Shown here in pieces: positions 1 to 5,229 of a stretch of DNA of 5,602 bases. A program made the translations under genes and the position numbers. Origin of the DNA: Candidatus Trichofilum aggregatum (lineage in GTDB: Bacteria; Chloroflexota; Anaerolineae; Promineifilales; Promineifilaceae); the NCBI GenBank assembly GCA_016716885.1, contig JADJUV010000184.1, positions 1-5,602 on the forward strand, given 5' to 3'. A model generated the notes under the pieces. It saw only the letters and a program-made list of their open reading frames with translations. It did not search any database and had not been told where the DNA came from. Positions within the stretch are counted from its first letter, which is position 1. Every line of letters begins with the position of its first letter.

Positions 1-2
1 GT

Positions 3-776
3 GCTGATTCAGGGATTGATTTTGAGAATTTAGGAGGGGAAGGGAAGAATGGTAAGGCCAGGGAGTTGATTGCCTATTGCCAGCGGCGTACGCAGTTTAG
101 TAGATTTGAAGCGATGTGGGGTGAGTTGCCGCAATCTCCTGGCGTGATCCCAACGCACCCATCCTCACCTCGCGCGTTTCCGCCAACCCCTTCAACCTGG
201 AAAACAGTATCGTCGCCATTCTTTCGGCTGAAGGCAAGATCGCGGGCACGGGTTTTGTAGTGGCCGGGCCGTTGATTGTGACCTGCGCTCATGTGGTTTT
301 TAAGATAGCGGGGCCGGTAACGGTGCGGCCGCATACCCACCAACAATCCTATCTGACTTTCGATGTAGGGCGTTGTCATCCACACAACCCAAAGCCGCCG
401 GGCAGAAGGATGGGCGATTCCAGGCCGCGAAAATGATTTTCCTTCTACACTTTTTCCTTCCTCACCCTGGCCCTGGTCTCCAGCCTGACTGACCGCTCTT
501 TTGTCACCTTTGGTTACCCTTTGGTTGGAACGATACAAGGTGAAAAGGAAAGGGAACTGACAGGTACGCGTGCAAGATGAAACCGGTTTATCTTTTACAA
601 CTGGATAGCAAAGAGGTGGCGAACGGTATGAGTGGTGCACCGGTGGTGGATATGACCAGCCAGCAGGTGGCTGATTAGCGGGGGCTTAATCTGGCTGGAT
701 CAGCCAAGTTGCGGGGATTTGGTCTGCTGTGCCGACGGAGATTGTGCAGGCGTTTTTGCCGGGGAATAAGAGTTAG
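3..776 (+). pseudogene. Broken EAD-trypsin-like serine protease gene (5' end off window)
   Basis: A decayed gene for an effector-type serine protease. The first part (frame from base 3, open from the window edge) reads GIDFENLGGEGK, then KARELIAYCQRR, which resembles the C-terminal half of the effector-associated (EAD, death-like) domains found in bacterial conflict proteins. About base 150 onward, in another frame, comes the protease start: NPFNLENSIVAIL, GTGFVV, then TCAHVV with the catalytic His codon at 290-292. A stop follows at 434-436. The fragments LPHPGPGLQPD and FVTFGYP (509-520) continue in two frames, separated by a duplicated TGAC near 484-492. LLQLDSKEVANGMSGAPVV carries the catalytic Ser codon at 631-633. 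The end, AVPTEIVQAFLPGNKS, stops at 774-776 in a third frame. At least five frame changes are needed. The catalytic Asp was not identified. Family knowledge: such EAD-protease proteins often accompany STAND NTPases; none is visible here. Confidence is good for the protease, moderate for the EAD. Confidence 0.72.
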
Positions 777-1408
777 AGAATAATGGGCGCATATTCCGCC
801 GAACGGCTGGTTCCTTTTTTGTGTGGGATTTGCGGCCGCCGGTGGAGCATCTGCGACGCGCCGCCCGACTTCGTGAACTGTGGTTTTGCCTCCGGTGGGG
901 GCAGGAACAGACGATGCTCCCCCGGAACTTACGCCTGCTTCACACTCTGCAACAGGGCCCGACACCCCCAAACACGAGCAGCACGGGCCAGATCAGCCCC
1001 CAGCTAAGGCCAAACAAAAAGACGGTTCCTACCAACCCCAAATGGCCGCGAACGACGAGATGACGACGCACGCCACGGGCCACGCGGCCGCGGGCCTCGC
1101 CAACCCTCCCCCCTCCACGCTTTCTCCAGGCTGACAATGGCGGGCAACCAGAAAAACAAAGCCCTTGCCAGTGTGGTGAACCAGAATGTTCAGGTTACCA
1201 GCAAAAACAATGCTTCTTAATAAAATAAGAATTAAGGAAACGACCAGTTTTGTTGTTGGCAACTGCTGTTCCCTTCTGCATCTCGGTTCTTTCAGCGTCC
1301 TTAAAGCTTGAAGATTGTCCATCTCGTTGACCTCCCCAGCCGATACCGGTTCCCTAAACCGGCAACTGCTTTCTATACGGAAGAGGTGGGGGTTGGTTGT
1401 GGGGAGGT
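777..1408. other. Stretch without a convincing gene
   Basis: No reading frame here looks like a recognisable protein. The plus-strand frames from about 783, 821 and 880 overlap and are rich in Pro, Arg and Thr. One of them (about 880-1134) reads like a proline-rich linker, so it may be more debris of the protease locus. A 27-codon ORF at 1137-1220 (MAGNQKNKALASVVNQNVQV...) lacks a clear ribosome site and cannot be supported as a gene. From 1221 the DNA becomes AT-richer. It contains a direct repeat GGCAACTGCT (1258-1267 and 1361-1370) and a small hairpin CCGGTT/AACCGG (1346-1362). Two GCGGCCGC sites lie at 832-839 and 1084-1091. Confidence 0.5.
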
Positions 1409-1491
1409 AGAGACTGGAGACTGGAGACTGAGAGATTGGAGAGTGGAGAAGTTGCCAAGTTCCCTGAGTTCCCCAAGTTCCTCTGAGTCCC
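1409..1491. repeat. Degenerate short tandem repeats (AGACTGG and AAGTTCCC types)
   Basis: Two adjoining low-complexity arrays. The first, 1410-1450, is built from AGACTGG units (three nearly perfect, then variants AGATTGG and AGAGTGG). The second, about 1456-1490, is built from AAGTTCC / GAGTTCC units spaced 8-10 bases apart. They lie immediately before a terminator-like hairpin and contain no plausible gene. Similar purine-rich arrays sit in other gaps of this window, which suggests a genome with many intergenic minisatellites. Confidence 0.7.
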
Positions 1492-1500
1492 AGGCTAAGC

Positions 1501-1534
1501 AAAAGCCCAGGCCGATTAGCGCGCCTGGGCTTTT
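1501..1534. terminator. Strong bidirectional hairpin, terminator-like
   Basis: A perfect 12-bp inverted repeat: AAAAGCCCAGGC (1501-1512) pairs with GCCTGGGCTTTT (1523-1534) around a 10-base loop. The stem is GC-rich with an A run at the left edge and a T run at the right, so it could terminate transcription from either strand. The T run is only four bases, which is short for a classic intrinsic terminator. No intact gene abuts it. It may close transcription from the broken protease locus on the left or from the aminotransferase on the right. Confidence 0.65.
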
Positions 1535-1873
1535 GAAAAAGGAAGTCATGGTTAACCTTGCCTTCTTTGTTTTTCACTGCGTGGTTGGCTGTGTCCTTTG
1601 ACCGCAGGGCTTTGCCTCGTCCAGACCGCCTCGGCAACGGCATTGTTTTCCTCTAGTTGGTTAGGTTAACTTGCGAACAGTATAGTCCATTCCATCGTCC
1701 AATTCAACGGAAATAGCCACAATGTACCTGTAAATGTGACTACTTCCCACGAGTTGCCAAATATTCAACTATATCCTGGATATAGGTTGGCGCCGTTCAC
1801 CGACCCCCCGCCGGCGATCCCCCCCCGGCCCTGAAAGGTGCGGGAACTTTGCCCAGGGGACGCCAATTACTTA
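1535..1873. other. Intergenic gap downstream of the aminotransferase
   Basis: No supported gene. On the minus strand a 35-codon open stretch (1661-1768) reads protein-like at its end (AISVELDDGMDYTVRKLT) but has only TTG as a possible start and no clear ribosome site. A second minus-strand frame gives AGAGGA followed by ATG at 1643, but that ORF runs through the hairpin and repeats to its left and is not believable as a whole. C-tracts of six (1804-1809) and eight (1819-1826) lie next to the aminotransferase end. Confidence 0.5.
1767..1788. promoter_or_regulatory. Operator-like palindrome CTATATCC-T-GGATATAG
   Basis: CTATATCC (1769-1776) and GGATATAG (1778-1785) form perfect 8-bp arms around a single T. 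The symmetry extends to AAC and GTT outside if one base is bulged. The AT-rich arms and single-base centre look like a dimeric regulator site or a recombinase core rather than a terminator. It is about 90 bases past the aminotransferase stop and has no clear promoter beside it, so its role is unknown. Confidence 0.3.
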
Positions 1874-3028
1874 TCAACGCAGTTTCTGCAAAATCGGTTC
1901 TACTTGGGCGATTTCTTCAATGGTGTTGTAGCAGTGGAAGGAAAAACGGATGTAGGCTCTGCCCGCCGCATCAAGATGTTTTACAGCGGTTATCTGGTGA
2001 GCTTTCAGATCGTTGATGAAGGTGTCGGTGGCGAGGGAATCGCGGCCGCTAACAAACGTCACGATACTGCCATGCGCGTCACGGGGGTGATTACCTCGTA
2101 GCCTTGCCGTTCCAGCATATCCATGGCACAGCGGGCAATGGCTGATGTGTGTTCGTCAATGGCTGGTGGCGCAATTCGCCGCAAGTAGTTCCACGCTTTT
2201 GGCCATGCCCACCAGGCCCAAGATGTTGGGGTGCCCATGCCAAAGCGGCTGGCCCCGGTAGCGGCGTCAGGTCGTAATCTAACCAGAAGAGATAATCTTT
2301 GGTGCCGTTGCCGCCGATGAACCGCGGCCGCAACGTCTCACACACCTCATCACGCATACATAAAACCCCGTTCCCGGTGCGGCCATCAACGATTTTTGTC
2401 CGCCTGTCACCAGGGCATCAATGTGCATCGCCTGACATCCAGCGGAATATGCCCAACAGCATGAATAACATCTACCACGAACATAATCCCGCGCTCGTGG
2501 CAGAACTGCCCCAGCGCCATCAGGTCGGAGCGATGACCCGTGAAAAACTGGAGCAGACTGACTGTCACCACCCGTGTCCGTTTGTCTACCGCTTCGGCCA
2601 GGGGCGGCCACCGCCGGACCGCCATTACGAGCCGGGATGAGGCGGGCCTCGACGCCATCCCGCGCCAGACTCATCCAGGGATACACGTTGGCCGGGAACT
2701 CCACATTACACATCACGACGTTATCACCTGGCTGCCAGGGAATACTTTGGGCCACGGCATTCATGCCATAAGAAGTGCTGGTAATGGGGGCGATCTCTTC
2801 GGTTTTGGCGGCATTGATCAGGCGAGCGATAGATTCGTTCATCTGGGTGAACATAGGCATGATCTCATCACGCCAATGGCTGAAGGGATCATCCATGAGC
2901 CGCTCACCGGATAGGGTCATTTGCCTCTGCACCCGCCGGGGCAGCAGGGAAATGCTAGCCGAATTAAAAAAATGCTGGTTTAAGCTATAGGGAAACTCTT
3001 CTTCGCGCAGTTTTTGAGCATCAAACAT
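1874..3028 (-). pseudogene. Frameshifted class V PLP-dependent aminotransferase
   Basis: Encodes a fold-type I, PLP-dependent enzyme of the class V aminotransferase / cysteine desulfurase-like / isopenicillin N epimerase-like group; the substrate cannot be read from sequence. The span is about 385 codons, normal for the family. The N-terminus has FNSASISLLPRR (residues 21-32), then TSTSYGMNAV. VVDVIHAVGH holds the Asp expected to contact the pyridine nitrogen. VTGGQKSLMAAPGTG holds the PLP lysine (codon 2393-2395). Then come LRPRFIGGNGTKDYLFWLDY, LTPLPG, GMGTPNILGL and a C-terminal half ending AQVEPILQKLR. The start is supported by GAGGT (3034-3038), five bases before ATG. About seven frame changes are needed: near 2601-2604 (one extra G), 2435, 2359, 2252, 2228-2231, 2165-2205 and 2083-2087. 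Most fall in runs of four or more identical bases, so sequencing error is as likely as true decay. Confidence 0.82.
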
Positions 3029-3100
3029 GGGTAACCTCTCTTGGGGAATTGGATAGTTGGATTATAACCCACGCCGTAGCCCAGTCGTCAATCAATTACC

Positions 3101-3228
3101 GGTGGCAAGGTGGCAAAGTGGCAAAGGGCAGGGTGGGGGGGGGCGGGGGGGGAAGGTGGCAGGGTGGCAAGGGTGGCAGGTGGCAAGGTGGCAAAGTGGT
3201 AAGGTGGCAAGGTGGCAAGGTGGCAAAG
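3101..3228. repeat. Degenerate GGTGGCAA 8-bp tandem repeat with G-tracts
   Basis: Units of GGTGGCAA and variants (AGTGGCAA, AGTGGTAA) run across the stretch, interrupted by a G9-C-G8 block at 3135-3152. The array lies between the divergent aminotransferase and permease genes, where their promoters would be expected. The long open frames in this area on both strands are by-products of the repeat and are not genes. On one strand the array is almost free of C, so G-quadruplex or slipped structures are possible. Confidence 0.85.
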
Positions 3229-3242
3229 TAAAATCGTTTCGT

Positions 3243-3354
3243 GCAACTCTGCAACTCTGCAACTCTGCAACTCTGCAACTCTGCAACTCTGCAACTCTGC
3301 AACTCTGCAACTCTGCAACTCTGCAACTCTGCAACTCTGCAACTCTGCAACTCC
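3243..3354. repeat. GCAACTCT 8-bp tandem repeat, 13 perfect copies plus one variant
   Basis: Thirteen identical head-to-tail GCAACTCT units begin at 3243 and continue to 3346, followed by one altered unit (GCAACTCC, 3347-3354). The perfection points to recent expansion or active homogenisation. The 8-base period makes an 8-residue peptide repeat in every open frame, which explains the spurious ORFs here. The array ends only six bases before the ATG of the permease, so it occupies the place of that gene's ribosome site and promoter. Confidence 0.95.
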
Positions 3355-3360
3355 CCACCC

Positions 3361-4116
3361 ATGCCCCGACAACCCCAACCCTTCCTCACCCAACTCTTCG
3401 ATCTGACGCTTATCCAGCTTTCTAACTGGCGCTGGAGCTAGCGTAACACCATTGTGATCAGCAAAATTGTGCCGCTGATTTCGATGGTGGCGCTTAGCTC
3501 GTTTGCTGGGAAGGATGATGAGGAGGCGCTGAGTTATGTGTTTATTGGTAATTTGGTCCTGGCGTTGCTTTTTTCGCACCAGGGGCGCGTGGCTAGCAAT
3601 TTTGCCTACATGCGCACGGCGGGCACGTTGGATTATTTTGCCACCCTGCCGATTTATAGTGTGAGCCTCATTTTGGGCACGCTGATCGCCTTTTTTATCC
3701 TGTTTCTGCCTTCGCTGGTGGTGACGGTGGCGGCGGGGCAATGGTTGTTGGGGCTGACATTGCACATTCATCCGTTGGCCTTGCTGGTGATTCCCCTGGT
3801 CTCGGCCCCATTGGCCGGATTGGGGGCGTATATTGGCACGCTCACTCACCGCCCGGAAGATTCGATGGCGATTAATCAGGTGGTTACGCTGATCTTTCTG
3901 GGGCTGGGGCCGGTGATGATTCCGCCCGACCGTCTGCCGGACTGGTTATTGACGCTGGGCTGGATAAGTCCGGCCAGTTATGCGGCCTCGGCTTTGCGGC
4001 AGGTGATTCTTGGCCCGGTGACGGCCCGGCTGTGGCTGGATGTGGTGATGATGCTTCTCTTCACCGTGGTTAGTTTGTGGCTGGTGTCGAAGCGGATGGA
4101 TTGGCGGCAGAAGTGA
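3361..4116 (+). pseudogene. ABC-2 type transporter permease with in-frame TAG at codon 27
   Basis: An integral membrane subunit of an ABC-2 type exporter, which would need an ATPase partner; none is in the window. Reading from ATG 3361 gives MPRQPQPFLTQLFDLTLIQ, then SNWRWS, TAG (3439-3441) and RNTIVISKIVPLISMVALSS. The frame is continuous on both sides, so TAG probably replaces a TGG Trp codon. Total length would be 251 codons, typical of the family. About six hydrophobic segments are visible, among them ISKIVPLISMVALSSF, SYVFIGNLVLALLF, LILGTLIAFFILFLP, LALLVIPLVSAPLAGLG, and LWLDVVMMLLFTVVSLWLV at the end. GTLDYFATLPI and MIPPDRLPDWL are typical ABC-2 permease motifs. A GTG at 3454 could start a protein lacking the first 31 residues, but it has no well-placed ribosome site. 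ATG 3361 has none either, because the GCAACTCT array abuts it. There are no GCGGCCGC sites in this gene. Confidence 0.75.
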
Positions 4117-4136
4117 GGACGTGGGACGAGAGGTTG

Positions 4137-4237
4137 AATAATTAATGGGTGAATTGTTGAATTCGTGAATGGTTAACGGAGAGTGTTCCCCCTTTCATTA
4201 ATCGTTCAACAATTCACCCATTCAACAATTAATTATT
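4137..4237. terminator. Long inverted repeat between convergent genes
   Basis: The left arm 4137-4161 pairs with the right arm in two blocks: GGGTGAATTGTTGAA (4147-4161) with TTCAACAATTCACCC (4205-4219), and AATAATTAAT (4137-4146) with ATTAATTATT (4228-4237). The right arm has an extra ATTCAACA (4220-4227), a partial duplication of its own sequence. It sits 20 bases after the permease stop and just past the SDR stop, both transcribed toward it, so a bidirectional terminator is the simplest reading. It may also belong to a family of interspersed AT-rich repeats. Confidence 0.6.
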
Positions 4238-4244
4238 TTCATCC

Positions 4245-5072
4245 TCATTTCCGGGTTCGTTTTTGGCGCAACTTCTTCTGTTGTCTGATCCCTTTGCGGG
4301 TAAGCGTTCCTCTTAGCCATTGATTGGTGGCGGGGAAGAGGCTGGCGATTTTGGAGAGCAGGCCGCGTGATGAGGGCAGGGTTATTTCCAGCGGTTTGTC
4401 TTGCATGGCCTGGCGGAACGCTTTTTCCATGTCTTGCACGGTCAGCGGCCGCGAACTACCCGAAAAGGTGAGCGCGGCCGCGGGGTATTCCAGTTGTAAA
4501 TCCAGCATCGGCGTATCCACCAGGTCAGGGGAAATCACCGTCACATACACCCCTTTATCCACCAACTCATTGGCTACCGAAAGGGAAAAGCTACGCACGG
4601 CGGCCTTGGATGCGGCGTACAGGCTGAGGCCGGGCACGGGGGCAATGCCCGCCAACGAAGATACGTTGATGATGTGGCCGTGTTTTTGCTCGATCATCAG
4701 TTCAGCAGCCAGTTTGGTGCCGACCATCGTGCCCTTGGCGTTGACGGCCAGGTGGTGATCAATCAGGTCTACATCGGTTTCGTGGATGAAGCCGGGGGTG
4801 ATGACACCAGCAATGTTGAAGAGGTAATCTACCTGTCCGTAAGCATTGACGGCGACCTGGAAGATGTCTACCCAGCTATCTACACTGGTGATGTCGAGGG
4901 TCTGGATAAGCACATAGTCGGGGAGGCCACGGGGGGGGAACGCGGCCGCGAGTGCTTCTGTGTTCACATCGCCCAATACCAGGCGATACCCATCTCGCAT
5001 TAACGCGGCCGCCCAATGTTTGCCAATGCCACTGGCCGCCCCGGTGATAATCGCTACAGGTTGTTCAGACAT
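4245..5072 (-). CDS. Short-chain dehydrogenase/reductase (classical SDR)
   Basis: A complete 275-residue NAD(P)-dependent oxidoreductase of the classical SDR family, cytosolic by appearance; the substrate is not predictable. The Rossmann glycine motif TGAASGIG is at residues 10-17. Asp35 in LVLGDVN, at the end of the second strand, suggests preference for NAD(H). FNIAG (85-89) replaces the usual NNAG. The catalytic tetrad is present: Asn111, Ser139 (in NVSSLAG), Tyr152 and Lys156 (YAASK). The C-terminus is a basic tail rich in Lys and Arg (about 257-275), which is unusual and could be a membrane or nucleic-acid contact. The ATG start is supported by GAGGT (5079-5083), six bases upstream. Four GCGGCCGC sites lie inside it, giving Ala-Ala-Ala three times and Arg-Pro once. 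An eight-C tract (4931-4938) is kept in frame. It is the only clearly intact gene here. It ends facing the permease and lies downstream of the nitroreductase-like gene on the same strand, with a hairpin repeat in between. Confidence 0.93.
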   Translation of the reverse strand: MSEQPVAIITGAASGIGKHWAAALMRDGYRLVLGDVNTEALAAAFPPRGLPDYVLIQTLDITSVDSWVDIFQVAVNAYGQVDYLFNIAGVITPGFIHETDVDLIDHHLAVNAKGTMVGTKLAAELMIEQKHGHIINVSSLAGIAPVPGLSLYAASKAAVRSFSLSVANELVDKGVYVTVISPDLVDTPMLDLQLEYPAAALTFSGSSRPLTVQDMEKAFRQAMQDKPLEITLPSSRGLLSKIASLFPATNQWLRGTLTRKGIRQQKKLRQKRTRK

Positions 5073-5100
5073 AGGTTTACCTCAAGAGTTAAGAAAGAGG

Positions 5101-5205
5101 TTACACAGAGAACACAGAGGAGAAGACACAGAGATTCACAGAGAAAAGCAGGCTATTTTAAGCCTCTGTGTTTCTCTGTGCCTTCTCTTTGACCCTCTGT
5201 GTTCC
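5101..5205. repeat. CACAGAG-type inverted repeat forming a long hairpin
   Basis: The left half contains ACACAGAGAACACAGAGG, ACACAGAG and CACAGAG; the right half contains their complements CCTCTGTGTTTCTCTGTG, CTTCTC and CCCTCTGTGTTC. AGGCT (5150-5154) and AGCCT (5161-5165) close the loop. The two arms (about 5110-5154 and 5161-5203) pair well apart from a few small bulges. The element also contains direct CACAGAG repeats. It lies between the nitroreductase-like gene and the SDR, both on the minus strand, where it could act as a terminator for the first. It ends less than 30 bases upstream of the SDR ribosome site. Confidence 0.8.
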
Positions 5206-5229
5206 TGCTTGTCCAGGTTAGGGTAGCCA

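Noticed and set aside
74..640. 188-codon minus-strand ORF
   Set aside because: It is antisense to the protease remnants whose catalytic motifs are clear on the plus strand.
1137..1220. 27-codon ORF starting MAGNQKNKALAS
   Set aside because: Too short, no clear ribosome site and no family resemblance; kept only as a note in the region description.
1029..1643. 204-codon minus-strand ORF with AGAGGA before its ATG
   Set aside because: It runs through the strong hairpin at 1501-1534 and two low-complexity arrays, has no recognisable motif, and changes composition along its length. The ribosome-like site alone is not enough.
2299..2990. Several plus-strand ORFs over the aminotransferase
   Set aside because: They are shadows; the minus strand carries ordered class V aminotransferase motifs across the same interval.
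3243..3354. CRISPR array
   Set aside because: The unit is 8 bp, head-to-tail, with no spacers.
3088..3849. Long minus-strand ORF (253 codons) and several shorter frames over the repeats
   Set aside because: The 8-bp arrays stay open in most frames and give simple peptide repeats (ELQSCRVA, CNSATLQL). The rest is antisense to the permease.
4324..5003. Plus-strand ORFs of 144 and 109 codons over the SDR
   Set aside because: They are antisense to an intact SDR with all catalytic residues.
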